Below, piece by piece: positions 17,869-27,670 of a stretch of DNA of 64,000 nucleotides. The first letter of the stretch is position 1, and every line of letters starts with the position of its first letter. Where the stretch lies: the NCBI RefSeq assembly GCF_013248965.1, contig NZ_JABRVQ010000008.1, forward strand, positions 62,001 through 126,000. The letters are read 5' to 3'. Below the pieces are notes generated by a model. The model did not search any database. It was given only the letters and a program-made list of their open reading frames with translations, and was not told where the DNA came from. A program made the translations under genes and the position numbers. The stretch comes from Psychrobacter okhotskensis (lineage in GTDB: Bacteria > Pseudomonadota > Gammaproteobacteria > Pseudomonadales > Moraxellaceae).

Positions 17869-19638
17869 CTACAGTAAAATACGGCGTGGATCAGCAAGCA
17901 AGGTCGCAATATATCGGGTGAATACTGCCGCATCTGCACCATTAATCACGCGGTGATCATAAGATAAAGATAATGGCAGCATGAGGCGTGGCTCAAAGCT
18001 CTGGCTACTCTCATTCCAACGTGGCTGCATACTGGCTTCAGACACACCCAAGATACCTACTTGTGGCCAATTTACCAATGGTGTAAATGCCGTCCCACCT
18101 AAATTACCTTGGCTTGATATGGTAAAGCTTGCGCCTTGTAAATCTTTGGTGCTCAGTTTTTTATCACGGGCTTTGACTGCCAGCTCGCCAATCTCAATCG
18201 CGATTTGTTTAAGACCCTTGTCTTGCACATTTTTGATGACAGGTACGATAAGCCCGTCATCAGTTGCCACTGCAATACCCATATTGACGCTTTTGCGTAA
18301 GATAATTTGGCTATTGTCATCGCTTAAGTGACTATTGAAGCGAGGATGCTGGGTCAAGGCATAGGCGGTTGCTTTTACCACAAATGCCAAGATAGTAAAG
18401 CCGATACCTTCCGCCTTCATACCGCCTTTTAGCTCACCGCGTAGCTTTTCTGTCTCAGTGATATCGGACAAGTCAAACTGTGTCACTTGCGGTAGATAGG
18501 TATTGTAATTGAGCTGCGGTATCGAGACTTTTTGTAGACGGCTCAGATCCTGCACTTCTGTCTCGCCCCAGATTTCTGCATTACTCATATCAGGTAAGCT
18601 TGGTAGGCTTGCTCTGGACGCAGTGCCACTACTAGCAGGTGCAGCTTGCTTATTGGTCAGGCTTTGCTTCACATGGGCAAATAAGTCTTCTTTTAAGATA
18701 CGTTCATTAATTGCAGAACCCGTCACTTGACTGATATCTACACCTAGCTGCCTTGCCAACTTACGCACGGCAGGACCAGCATAAACATCGACCAACTTCT
18801 CATTCACCTGAGTTTCAGTCAGCTTGTTGTCCGCTGATTGAGTCGGTGTACTGGTTGACGTCTCTTTTACAGATGCTTGCTTTGGCTCAGCCGCCGCCTG
18901 CTTTTGGTCATTTGAGCTGGTTTGTTTGTCGGTTTTTGACTCAGTTTTTGATTCATTTGCTGATTTATTGGCACTATCCGCCTCTGAGCCACTACTAATG
19001 ATGACGATAAAATCTTGACCATTGGCAACCATATCACCAGCTTCGACCAGTATTTTCTCAATTTTCCCTGCTTCTGGTGCCGGTACTTCAACCGATGCCT
19101 TATCAGACTCAATCAGCAAAATAGATTGGTCAGCGCTAACCATGTCACCGACACTCACCATGATCTCAGAAACTTGCGCTTCATCCACACCTAAATCAGG
19201 CAGTGCATGAGTGGTCGCTTTCCCTGAGCTTGGCGCAGAGTCAGCAGCGCTATCGGAGACAGAAGATGCTTGCTCGTCTGCCTGTGCTTTTTCTTTATCG
19301 TCGTTTTCGGCATCTACACTATCCGCACTTGCCGCATTATTTTCAGGAGCTTGCTGATCGTCTGCCTCAGCATCATTGCTCTCATTACCGCTGTCTTCAC
19401 TATCAGTGCCAGTATCACTATCTAACTCAATCAGTACCATGCCTTCACTGACTTGATCGCCAACTGCAACGCTGATTTTAGTGACTTTACCAGCGGCAGA
19501 GCTAGGCACTTCGACTGAGGCTTTGTCAGATTCTAATAAAATAATGTTGTCGTCTTTTTCGATGACGTCGCCAACTTCTACCATAATTTCGCTGACTTCG
19601 GCGCTATCAACACCCAAATCGGGGGCTTTAATGTCCAT
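17869..19638 (-). CDS. aceF: Pyruvate dehydrogenase E2, dihydrolipoamide acetyltransferase
   Basis: Core of the pyruvate dehydrogenase complex; transfers acetyl groups from lipoyl-lysine to CoA. Two lipoyl domains occur, each with the ESDKASVEV modification site (first Lys at residue 39, second near 180). They are joined by long Asp/Glu/Ala/Ser- and Lys/Thr-rich linkers. An E3-binding domain (AGPAVRKLARQLGVDISQV) follows near residue 290, then the catalytic domain ending in SYDHRVINGADAA with its active-site His. The length of 589 residues fits a two-lipoyl-domain E2. It starts 25 bases after aceE. Confidence 0.97.
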   Translation of the reverse strand: MDIKAPDLGVDSAEVSEIMVEVGDVIEKDDNIILLESDKASVEVPSSAAGKVTKISVAVGDQVSEGMVLIELDSDTGTDSEDSGNESNDAEADDQQAPENNAASADSVDAENDDKEKAQADEQASSVSDSAADSAPSSGKATTHALPDLGVDEAQVSEIMVSVGDMVSADQSILLIESDKASVEVPAPEAGKIEKILVEAGDMVANGQDFIVIISSGSEADSANKSANESKTESKTDKQTSSNDQKQAAAEPKQASVKETSTSTPTQSADNKLTETQVNEKLVDVYAGPAVRKLARQLGVDISQVTGSAINERILKEDLFAHVKQSLTNKQAAPASSGTASRASLPSLPDMSNAEIWGETEVQDLSRLQKVSIPQLNYNTYLPQVTQFDLSDITETEKLRGELKGGMKAEGIGFTILAFVVKATAYALTQHPRFNSHLSDDNSQIILRKSVNMGIAVATDDGLIVPVIKNVQDKGLKQIAIEIGELAVKARDKKLSTKDLQGASFTISSQGNLGGTAFTPLVNWPQVGILGVSEASMQPRWNESSQSFEPRLMLPLSLSYDHRVINGADAAVFTRYIATLLADPRRILL

Positions 19639-19663
19639 GATTTATCTCCTTGTCTTATGGTTA

Positions 19664-22477
19664 TTATTCTTTGACATCACCATCATTGAGTAAAGTCGCA
19701 TCGGCTTGATCTTCAGAACGGCCTTCACTACTGATTTCGTCATCCTCTTCCCCAACGAACTCAGGAACAGGATGCGGGTTGACCTTATCAGGCGCTGGCG
19801 CATCTGGGAAATGATCATAATGAGGCTGTTGCTGCCATGCAGGTGGATGATCTACATCGATACCGAAGCTAGAAATGGCATCTTTGACCAAGCGCATTTC
19901 GACTTCACCTTCATCAGCCAAGCGTTTTAGCGTCGCTACCACAATGTGAGCGGCATCGACGTTAAAGAAGCTGCGCAATTTCTCACGTGAGTCTGAACGA
20001 CCATAACCATCTGTTCCTAGCGTGGTATAAGGACGACTGTCAGGTAACCAACCACGAATCTGCTCCGAATAGTTACGCATATAGTCCGTCGCTGCCACTA
20101 CGATACCTTCGTGCTGGGCCAATTGCTCAGTGACCCAAGGCACCTTTTCTTCATCCATTGGATGCAAGCGATTATAATCATCACAAGCCATACCATCACG
20201 AGTTAGCTCGTTAAAGCTGGTCACACTCCAGACGTTGGAGGTGATATTAAACTCATCTTTTAGAATCTGTGCTGCTTTTTGCACTTCACGTAAGATAACG
20301 CCCGAACCCAAGAGCTGAACCTGACTTGAGCCATTATCTTCTAGCAAATACATACCGCGTTTGATACCTTCTTCCACCCCTTCTGGCATGGCAGGCTGCT
20401 CATAGTTTTCGTTCATAAGCGTCAAGTAATAATAGACGCGCTCGCCTTCTGCGTACATGCGGCGCAAGCCATCATGCATGATAACGGCCAGCTCATAACC
20501 AAAGCAGGGGTCATAGCTGACGCAGTTTGGTACGACGTTGAACAATATCTGCGAATGACCGTCTTGATGCTGCAAGCCTTCGCCATTCAGTGTCGTACGA
20601 CCAGCGGTCGCACCCAACAAGAAGCCTTGTGCTTGGCAATCCCCTGCCGCCCAAGCCAAATCGCCCACACGTTGGAAACCAAACATAGAATAATAGATAT
20701 ATAGCGGAATCATCGGTAAGGCGTTGATCGAATAACTGGTCGCGAGCGCAATCCAAGCACTCATCGCCCCAGCTTCGTTGATGCCTTCTTCTAGCATGTG
20801 ACCGTCTTTGGCTTCTTTATAGCCCATCAATGCTTCGCTATCTTCTGGCGTATAGGTTTGACCGATAGCAGAATAAATACCCAATTGACGGAACATACCT
20901 TCTAGACCAAAAGTACGTGCTTCGTCAGGGACAATGGGTACTACTCGATCTTGGATGTCTTTGTTTTTTAGCATGGCTGCCAGCAGGCGTACGAACACCA
21001 TCGTCGTCGATTGCTCTTTGCCATTACTACCTTTTAATACGCGGTCAAAAATGGACAACTCAGGGATATTTAAGGGGATATGCCCACTGCGGCGATTGGG
21101 TAAATGACCGCCCAAGGCTTCGCGGCGTCCTTTTAGATATTTCATCTCTGCTGAGTTTTCTTCTGGACGATAAAACGGTAGCGTCTCTAACTGCTCATCC
21201 GTAAACGGCAAATCAAAGCGGTCACGAAAATACATCAAGCCATCTTGATCCAGCTTTTTGATCTGATGCGATTTGTTGACCGCTTGTGCTTGATCTGATA
21301 AGCCATAGCCTTTTACAGTTTTGGCTAAAATTACCGTTGGCTGACCCTTGGTTTTCATCGCTTCACTAAAGGCAGCATAGACCTTCACTGGGTCATGCCC
21401 ACCACGGTTTAGGCGTGCAATATCATCATCAGACAACGACTTGCCGACTTCTTCTAACTCAGGATATTTACCAAAAAACTCCGTGCGCACAAACTCAGGA
21501 TCGCGGGCTTCATACAGCTGATACTCCCCATCAACCACTTCTTCCATGCGATATTTGAGCGCGCCAGAGTCATCATTGGCTAGCAAGGTATCCCAGTTGC
21601 CACCCCAAACGACTTTGATGACTCGCCAACCAGCACCGCGGAACACAGATTCTAACTCTTGAATAATCTTGCCATTACCACGCACTGGCCCATCTAGACG
21701 CTGCAAGTTACAGTTGACCACCCAAATGAGGTTATCAAGTTTTTCGCGACCGGCAAGAGAGATAGCCCCTAAGCTTTCTGGCTCATCTGTCTCGCCATCG
21801 CCTAAGAAAGTCCAGATTTTACGACCTTCATCTTCGAGCAAGCCGCGATTGATCAGATAGTTATGCACGTGCGCATGGTAGATCGACATGATCGGGCCAA
21901 GTCCCATTGATACCGTAGGGAACTGCCAATAGTCTGGCATCAAATAAGGATGCGGATAGCTTGATAAACCTTTGCCACCGACTTCACGACGGAAGTTCTC
22001 AAGCTGATCCTCTGTCAAGCGACCTTCTAAAAATGAGCGAGCATAAATACCGGGTGCAGAGTGACCTTGGTAGTAGATCATATCACCACCGAAGTGATCG
22101 CTTGCTGCCCGAAAAAAATGGTTAAAGCCAGTCTCATATAGCGTGGCACTAGAGGCAAATGTCGCTAAGTGACCACCCAAGTCGTCGTCATTCTTATTAG
22201 CGCGCATGACCATTGCCAAAGCATTGTAGCGAATCAAGGCGCGAATTTTACGCTCCATACCCAAGTCACCTGGGTACATTGGCTCGTCTTCGACGGCAAT
22301 ACTATTGATATAAGCCGTATCTAGTCGATTGAATGGCAGTCCTTCTTGTACCGCCATATTGTATAACGCTTTTAGCAAAAATTGAGCGCGATCCTTGTCC
22401 GCATGTTTGATGACAGACTCAAAGGCGTCCAGCCACTCTTGGGTTTCGGTGCTATCAGCATCCTTATAATAATTCAT
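19664..22477 (-). CDS. aceE: Pyruvate dehydrogenase E1 component (homodimeric)
   Basis: Thiamine-diphosphate enzyme that decarboxylates pyruvate and acetylates the E2 lipoyl group. The ThDP-binding GDGETDEPES...NLIWVVNCNLQRLDG block and the SHQIKKLDQ and GRTTLNGEGLQHQDGHS segments are typical of AceE. The start chosen is the ATG giving MNYYKDADSTETQEW, 937 residues, because AAGGA lies eight bases upstream and the N-terminus then aligns with E. coli AceE. A longer frame would begin nine codons earlier. Confidence 0.97.
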   Translation of the reverse strand: MNYYKDADSTETQEWLDAFESVIKHADKDRAQFLLKALYNMAVQEGLPFNRLDTAYINSIAVEDEPMYPGDLGMERKIRALIRYNALAMVMRANKNDDDLGGHLATFASSATLYETGFNHFFRAASDHFGGDMIYYQGHSAPGIYARSFLEGRLTEDQLENFRREVGGKGLSSYPHPYLMPDYWQFPTVSMGLGPIMSIYHAHVHNYLINRGLLEDEGRKIWTFLGDGETDEPESLGAISLAGREKLDNLIWVVNCNLQRLDGPVRGNGKIIQELESVFRGAGWRVIKVVWGGNWDTLLANDDSGALKYRMEEVVDGEYQLYEARDPEFVRTEFFGKYPELEEVGKSLSDDDIARLNRGGHDPVKVYAAFSEAMKTKGQPTVILAKTVKGYGLSDQAQAVNKSHQIKKLDQDGLMYFRDRFDLPFTDEQLETLPFYRPEENSAEMKYLKGRREALGGHLPNRRSGHIPLNIPELSIFDRVLKGSNGKEQSTTMVFVRLLAAMLKNKDIQDRVVPIVPDEARTFGLEGMFRQLGIYSAIGQTYTPEDSEALMGYKEAKDGHMLEEGINEAGAMSAWIALATSYSINALPMIPLYIYYSMFGFQRVGDLAWAAGDCQAQGFLLGATAGRTTLNGEGLQHQDGHSQILFNVVPNCVSYDPCFGYELAVIMHDGLRRMYAEGERVYYYLTLMNENYEQPAMPEGVEEGIKRGMYLLEDNGSSQVQLLGSGVILREVQKAAQILKDEFNITSNVWSVTSFNELTRDGMACDDYNRLHPMDEEKVPWVTEQLAQHEGIVVAATDYMRNYSEQIRGWLPDSRPYTTLGTDGYGRSDSREKLRSFFNVDAAHIVVATLKRLADEGEVEMRLVKDAISSFGIDVDHPPAWQQQPHYDHFPDAPAPDKVNPHPVPEFVGEEDDEISSEGRSEDQADATLLNDGDVKE

Positions 22478-23032
22478 TCTTGTTAATCCTTTTATATCAG
22501 TCATACCTACCTAATGGCAGGGCTTCATTGAAAAATGCATGATGAGAGATTGGTTTACTTATGACATCCTTGCTACGTCCAAGCATTCCATTGTTTTGTG
22601 CGATGATATACTGCTCGATTATAAAAATAGTATTACTTTTATCAACGAATGCGTTAAATCAACACATCCGCTAAGTCGTTATAATGCTATGACTATCTAT
22701 TCAATCATTAATTACTATGACATTCCATTATAAGCGTTTACGCGCTAGTTGTTTATGGCTGTAGAGAAATGAAGAAATCGCAAGTATTTTCTAAATAAAT
22801 AATGATTAGTTTTTTTAAAAATGACAATAGTAATAACTTGACTCTTCACGTGAGAGATGGTTGTTTTTAACTAAATGATTAGCTTATGCTCTCTGTCATA
22901 TTAAATCGACCATTGGTAACTTTATACTGGATTTATGACAAATTGCTTATTAGTATCCCATACTAGTATATTTGTATAAATATGGTTAACCATCATATTA
23001 ATTGAGCAACCTTGATTCTTAGGAATAGTGAC
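22478..23032. other. Divergent, AT-rich intergenic region between aceE and the DUF11 cluster
   Basis: It is noticeably AT-rich and likely holds both promoters. A perfect 12-base dyad ATGGTTAACCAT lies at 22982-22993, and a TTCACGTGAGA sequence resembling the parS core lies near 22845. A 64-codon open frame at 22539-22733 shows no protein-like features. Confidence 0.55.
22982..22993. promoter_or_regulatory. Palindrome ATGGTTAACCAT upstream of the surface cluster
   Basis: A perfect 12-base dyad about 40 bases before the start of the first cluster gene; possible operator. Confidence 0.3.
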
Positions 23033-24661
23033 ATGTATAAAGCTAAAACATCCTCGAATATAACGAACGCTTTTTCTTTTAGTAAGTATCAATCTCAAAT
23101 ACTGAATTTTATAGGCTTTATCATATTGTCACTGATAAGCACCTCATCGTTTGCATTTTTAGCAAACCCGGGAGCTAATTGCACGGGAATTACAGGCGCT
23201 TCTCAAGGCAGTTTAACTAGTGCAGATTATACTAAAATCTTATCTTCGTTAGATAGTTTTGTTGATGTGGAAGGTAATGCAGCGGGCAGCATTCCCTTAC
23301 AAGTAAAAATGTCTATAGTAGAATCTAGTGCGAACACAGTAGCTAGAACACTGAGGTCTTCCACAATATCTGACAAAACTATTATTAATGTAACTCGTGA
23401 TTTCCCAAATGCAGCAGCATCTACCGACATCACTTTTGAGTTTCGTAATAGCATTACTCTACAACCGATTTTTCTTCGTAATGTTGCATTGAGTGCTTTT
23501 GATATAGATTATTCAAATACTTATAATACTAGGTTTTATGATTTGATTAGATTTACTGGTATCAATTCAGCTAAGGCAACAATACCTAGCGTACAACAAA
23601 CTGTAGAAGAATCTTTCCTTAATACTAATCAAGAAAGTCTATTTACACGTATTGACTTCAACTGTCCTGCCAACAGTTTAGATAAGAGATGTCAAGGATC
23701 TGTACAATTTCCTGAACCAGTAAGATCTGTGACGATGACTTATACTAATACTGGTTTTAGTAGCACAACAACTACTTCTCTTCAAGAAATAGATTTCAGT
23801 ATAGATAATTACTGCTACGTTCCACAATACATTTTTTCTGGTACGGTATTTGATGATAACGGTGGTATCCCTGCAGGTAGTGCTGATAAAGATAACGCTG
23901 ATATAATGACCCCTAGTAGTGTTTATGCCAATAGATCTAACTACTTCAATGGTCTCTTTAATCCGTCACAAGAGCTGGGTATTAGTGGCAGTACGGTCAG
24001 ACTAGTGAATTGTGCAAAAACTAATACTACTTACGCACAATCAGTTATAGGTAGTGGTGCGACTATCGGTCAGTATCAGTTCAGTGTGCCCATCTCTACC
24101 TTCGACGGTATTACCAACCTATGTATAGTAGAAGAGCGTGCTCCTACTATTTTTCCTTTTTATCCTATTCGAACTACGACTGATAATCTTAATACTGGAT
24201 TTGCAGCCACAAAATATAACTATCCTAATAACAACTTTGGTAGAGTCATCCCTGCTAATGCGGCTTTGGTACTTGAAAAAGAACAAGCACCAAATAATTG
24301 CAATATTACTTCGCTAACAGACTCTTCGCTTAAATACAGTAAATCCCCATTATCGAGTTCAGGTGACAACCCTGATATACGTCCAGGTCAGTGTATTGCT
24401 TACAGAATAACCGCTACCAATCGTGCCAACATGCCCATTGATAATTTTATTATGCAAGACGCTCTACAAAAAAAAGATGCGAATAATGCGACTGTGACCT
24501 CAGTCTTAACCAGTCCTGCCCGTGAAGCAAATGTGTTTAATGATGGTCTGAGTAACGGACAAAATGGGACAATCAAAACCATATCCCAAACGTTGCCAAA
24601 GAGAGACAAACGCTTATTTTATTTCAACACCAAATACGGTAGTACTGTGAATGCTCAGTAG
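23033..24661 (+). CDS. Secreted SdrD-B/DUF11-like surface protein
   Basis: No named family is certain. The start has AGGA eight bases upstream of the ATG (MYKAKTS). The N-terminus has a hydrophobic export signal (FIGFIILSLISTSSFAF) after about 27 polar residues, unusually long for a signal peptide. The middle region includes YIFSGTVFDDNGG...LGISGSTVRLVNC, which resembles the SdrD B/Cna-B-type fold, and a C-terminal DUF11-like module GQCIAYRITATNRANMPIDNF. About ten Cys residues suggest disulfides. The protein ends abruptly with no anchor, and its codon use looks more AT-rich than the housekeeping genes. It is first in the five-gene cluster and has its own terminator. Confidence 0.7.
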   Translation: MYKAKTSSNITNAFSFSKYQSQILNFIGFIILSLISTSSFAFLANPGANCTGITGASQGSLTSADYTKILSSLDSFVDVEGNAAGSIPLQVKMSIVESSANTVARTLRSSTISDKTIINVTRDFPNAAASTDITFEFRNSITLQPIFLRNVALSAFDIDYSNTYNTRFYDLIRFTGINSAKATIPSVQQTVEESFLNTNQESLFTRIDFNCPANSLDKRCQGSVQFPEPVRSVTMTYTNTGFSSTTTTSLQEIDFSIDNYCYVPQYIFSGTVFDDNGGIPAGSADKDNADIMTPSSVYANRSNYFNGLFNPSQELGISGSTVRLVNCAKTNTTYAQSVIGSGATIGQYQFSVPISTFDGITNLCIVEERAPTIFPFYPIRTTTDNLNTGFAATKYNYPNNNFGRVIPANAALVLEKEQAPNNCNITSLTDSSLKYSKSPLSSSGDNPDIRPGQCIAYRITATNRANMPIDNFIMQDALQKKDANNATVTSVLTSPAREANVFNDGLSNGQNGTIKTISQTLPKRDKRLFYFNTKYGSTVNAQ

Positions 24662-24711
24662 CTAATTTCTCTTGTAATTTTAGTAGCTTAATGCAATCAA
24701 CATCTTAATAC

Positions 24712-24743
24712 AAAAAGCCCTATCTCCTCAGATGGGGCTTTTA
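24712..24743 (+). terminator. Terminator after the first surface-cluster gene
   Basis: AAAAGCCC-TATCT / AGATG-GGGCTTTT with a 4-base loop and a T tract forms a strong intrinsic terminator about 50 bases after the stop codon, so the next genes need their own promoter. Confidence 0.85.
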
Positions 24744-24933
24744 CCGTTCGGTAACCTCGAAATACAATTTGTCGTCTTTATGGTGACTCTTTGTCTATTA
24801 ATTGTAAAAATACCTTAAAGACAGCTTCATACCTCTATCAGTAATGCCTATTCATAACAAACAGCAAAAAAGTGAACTGGATTTAGTCAAATTAATAGCG
24901 CACTGATAATAATGATTACAGCAAGGACATAAA

Positions 24934-25398
24934 ATGAAATTTTTAAATACTTTACGTGCCACCCTGTTTATTACCACAATTTCTTTAGGCTTACTAAACA
25001 CAGCATATGCTGAAGAAGCATTAAAAATGGAGTTAACTGCTAATAAAGCCGTCAAAAATGCAGATGGCAAGATCAGTTATGTAGCAGCCAGCACTGCTCC
25101 AACAGGCACTATTATTCAGTACAAAGCGACTTATACCAATACCATTGATCAAAACATAAATGATATCGCAGTTACTTTACCTATTCCTGCAAACATGACG
25201 TTCAACGGCGAGGTTTCACCTGCTAGCGCACAAGCCAGTACTGATGGCAAGAACTATGCTGACATGCCTCTGATGCGCAAAGTGGATGGCAAGGTAGTAA
25301 AAGTACCATTTTCTGAATACCGGAGCCTTCGTTGGAATATCAAACTATTACCAGCCAAAAAGTCTGCCACCGTATCCCTCAATACGATAGTCAACTAG
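24934..25398 (+). CDS. Small exported DUF11-like protein
   Basis: The 154-residue product has a clear signal peptide ending at AYA-EEA and then a single beta-sandwich module. The motif GTIIQYKATYTNTIDQNINDIAVTLPIPANMTF is the DUF11/TIGR01451 pattern of a strand, then Tyr-x-Asn, then an interface sequence. AAGGACATAAA serves as the ribosome site. It sits 44 bases before the next gene and is probably co-transcribed with it. Function unknown; it could be a subunit or chaperone-like partner of the larger DUF11 proteins beside it. Confidence 0.7.
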   Translation: MKFLNTLRATLFITTISLGLLNTAYAEEALKMELTANKAVKNADGKISYVAASTAPTGTIIQYKATYTNTIDQNINDIAVTLPIPANMTFNGEVSPASAQASTDGKNYADMPLMRKVDGKVVKVPFSEYRSLRWNIKLLPAKKSATVSLNTIVN

Positions 25399-25442
25399 TC
25401 CCTACCTGATATTTTTATCAAACCCCCTTGGAGATTTACCGC

Positions 25443-27518
25443 ATGAAATCTAATTTATTCAAATACTCAGTGTTGACTGTCGGTGTCGTTGCCGCTATGG
25501 GCGTGGCTCATGCTGCTCAACAACCTACTGGTGGTACTAGTAATGGCTCTTTCAGTGTAGCTAACCAAGCGTCAGCGTCTTATACCATTGCTGGTAATGA
25601 GAATGCTCCACAGTTAGCGACTTCAAACATCGTCACCATTTCAGTTAGTGAGCAAAGTTCATTTACCTTACTTACAGATAACGTAAATCAGACAATTAAC
25701 CCTAAAGCGAACTCAACCGTTAATTTTACGCATACTCTTACTAACAGTGGTAACGTCGATGATACTTACACTTTAAGACTTACTAATGCTACTAGCGGAG
25801 ATGATTTTGACTACAGCGGCTATAGCGTTACTTACTTATTAAATAACACTGGTACAGCTATCACTGTTCCTATTACTAATGGCGTGGGTACTATCTCTCT
25901 ACCAGCCAAATCGGCTGCTAATATCACTATCGTAGCGACTGCTAATACAGCACGTAATATCGATAAAAACGGTATCCTAACCGTCAGTGCCGAAAGTACT
26001 TATTTAAAGGGCAAAAACGCAGGAACGCCCTCTGCTTATACAGCGTCTAATGTGGATAATGCAAAAACGGTTGCCCCTCTTTATGCCATTACAAAATCCG
26101 CAACGACAAATCTCGGTACTAAAAACCTAGATCTTAATAATCTTAATGCCTTCGTTGATTACACTATTACAATCAAAAACGAAGGTAACCTTGATGGTAA
26201 GGCAATCAGTATCTCAGATGATCTACCATCAGGTTTAGTAGCAATAGCGTCGACAGAAGCTAACTATACAGCTCCTACTGTTACTGCATCTAATGGTAGT
26301 ACAGCAGGTACAGCCAAACTATCAGCTGCTAACAAAACAATAACTGTAGATAGTCAAAACATCAAAGTCGGCGAAACCATCACCGTCACTTTCCGTGCTA
26401 AAAAAGCTGCTAATGCTACCTCAGCAAGTAGCTTTGTAAACTATGCCGTAGTCAAAGACGACACTGCTAACGATAATAATGCGACTACTCCTGACATTAC
26501 TGATAGATCTGATGATGGGACTGAAACTACCTACGAAAATAAAGTTACAGGTGCTTATCTAGGTAAAGATGACAATACTAAAGCGACGGTCACGACAACT
26601 AACCAGACTCGTGCGATTGCTATCACGACAGGTGCGAATAAAGAAGTCGCGTTAAACACTAGTGGTGCTGCTGTCGGAAATACTTATAGCTATACTATTA
26701 CCAACAATGGTACTGACGTTACAGAAGCAGCCACTGCAGGTTCAGTATTATTCTCTGTAAATCCAACCGCTACTGGTACTGCTGGCGTTACTAATAACCC
26801 TAACATTGAGATTGCTCGGGTATTCGTAGATGCTAACGGCGATGGTATCTTTACTGCAGGTGAGACTGTTTTGACCGGTACTCAGATTGGTACGACAGGA
26901 GAGTATACCTATGATCTAAACGCTGCAAAAACCACTGGTTTTGCTCCTGGTGCGGCTAACGCTATTAAAATCGGTGTAGAAGTGGTGACTACTGGTTCTA
27001 ATAGTAATGCTGGTGGCGTAGGTACTAGTGACATAGGTAAATATGAAACTATGACGTTGACTATCGTACCAAAAACTGAGGTCAATGGTACTGCTATTCC
27101 TACTAGCACTACTGAGAACCCATTGTCTACAACTTCTAAAACGACGATGCAAGGTATCAATCTTGTCAAATATCAAATAGCGGCAGATTGTACTACTGCC
27201 ATACCTGCTAATAATGCGACTGACTGGTCGACAGCTACTGCTACCGCTACGGCTGGTCAGTGTATCTTCTATAAGATAGAGGCTGTAAATACTTTTACTA
27301 CAACTGAAATCAGCACTGTAGCCATTACCGATACAATTAGTACTAAGGCGGTCTACCAAACCAACTTCGTTGCCTCACCAACGACGGGTACTAATGGTAC
27401 TAGTACTAATGCTACTACCGGCGTTACTACTGTTCGAGGTAATTTTGCGACTTTAGCATCAGGTGCTACTGCAACCGTTAGATTCTCTGTGAAGCCTTCA
27501 CAGTCAGGTACTAATTAA
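25443..27518 (+). CDS. Exported multi-domain DUF11 repeat protein, Thr/Asn-rich
   Basis: The 691-residue protein has a signal peptide (MKSNLFKYSVLTVGVVAAMGVAHA) and several tandem beta-sandwich modules of the DUF11/TIGR01451 type. One is FVDYTITIKNEGNLDGKAISISDDLPSGL; another is the C-terminal GQCIFYKIEAVNTFTTTEISTVAITDTI. That last module resembles the C-terminal one of the first cluster gene. Composition is rich in Thr, Ala and Asn with few Cys, as in extracellular stalk proteins. There is no lipobox, LPXTG or membrane anchor. The start has GGAG eight bases upstream; a TTG-started frame begins five codons earlier. Confidence 0.72.
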   Translation: MKSNLFKYSVLTVGVVAAMGVAHAAQQPTGGTSNGSFSVANQASASYTIAGNENAPQLATSNIVTISVSEQSSFTLLTDNVNQTINPKANSTVNFTHTLTNSGNVDDTYTLRLTNATSGDDFDYSGYSVTYLLNNTGTAITVPITNGVGTISLPAKSAANITIVATANTARNIDKNGILTVSAESTYLKGKNAGTPSAYTASNVDNAKTVAPLYAITKSATTNLGTKNLDLNNLNAFVDYTITIKNEGNLDGKAISISDDLPSGLVAIASTEANYTAPTVTASNGSTAGTAKLSAANKTITVDSQNIKVGETITVTFRAKKAANATSASSFVNYAVVKDDTANDNNATTPDITDRSDDGTETTYENKVTGAYLGKDDNTKATVTTTNQTRAIAITTGANKEVALNTSGAAVGNTYSYTITNNGTDVTEAATAGSVLFSVNPTATGTAGVTNNPNIEIARVFVDANGDGIFTAGETVLTGTQIGTTGEYTYDLNAAKTTGFAPGAANAIKIGVEVVTTGSNSNAGGVGTSDIGKYETMTLTIVPKTEVNGTAIPTSTTENPLSTTSKTTMQGINLVKYQIAADCTTAIPANNATDWSTATATATAGQCIFYKIEAVNTFTTTEISTVAITDTISTKAVYQTNFVASPTTGTNGTSTNATTGVTTVRGNFATLASGATATVRFSVKPSQSGTN

Positions 27519-27550
27519 TCACCTATTATTAGATATTCTATTGTCTTAAA

Positions 27551-27636
27551 GTCTATAAGCTTCATAAGACGCTTATAGACCCCTCTAGCTTGGGAATACA
27601 TTTTTTATATTACACAAGCTAGAGGTTCAATTTTTT
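27551..27636 (+). terminator. Double hairpin between the DUF11 repeat gene and the giant barrel gene
   Basis: Hairpin 1 is GTCTATAAGC (27551-27560) with GCTTATAGAC (27571-27580), a perfect 10-base stem. Hairpin 2 is CCTCTAGCTTG (27582-27592) with CAAGCTAGAGG (27615-27625), a perfect 11-base stem with a 22-base loop, followed by TTCAATTTTTT. It can act as terminator or partial attenuator before the 5.3-kb gene. Confidence 0.75.
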
Positions 27637-27670
27637 ATTTCACATTGATGTTTTATTGGATAAGCGACTT

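Noticed and set aside
22539-22733. 64-codon open frame upstream of the surface cluster
   Set aside because: No ribosome site, no recognisable pattern, AT-rich region between divergent genes.
22843-22857. TTCACGTGAGA, resembling the parS core
   Set aside because: It matches about 10 of 14 core bases, lies far from parAB and is not a perfect palindrome. Binding data would be needed.
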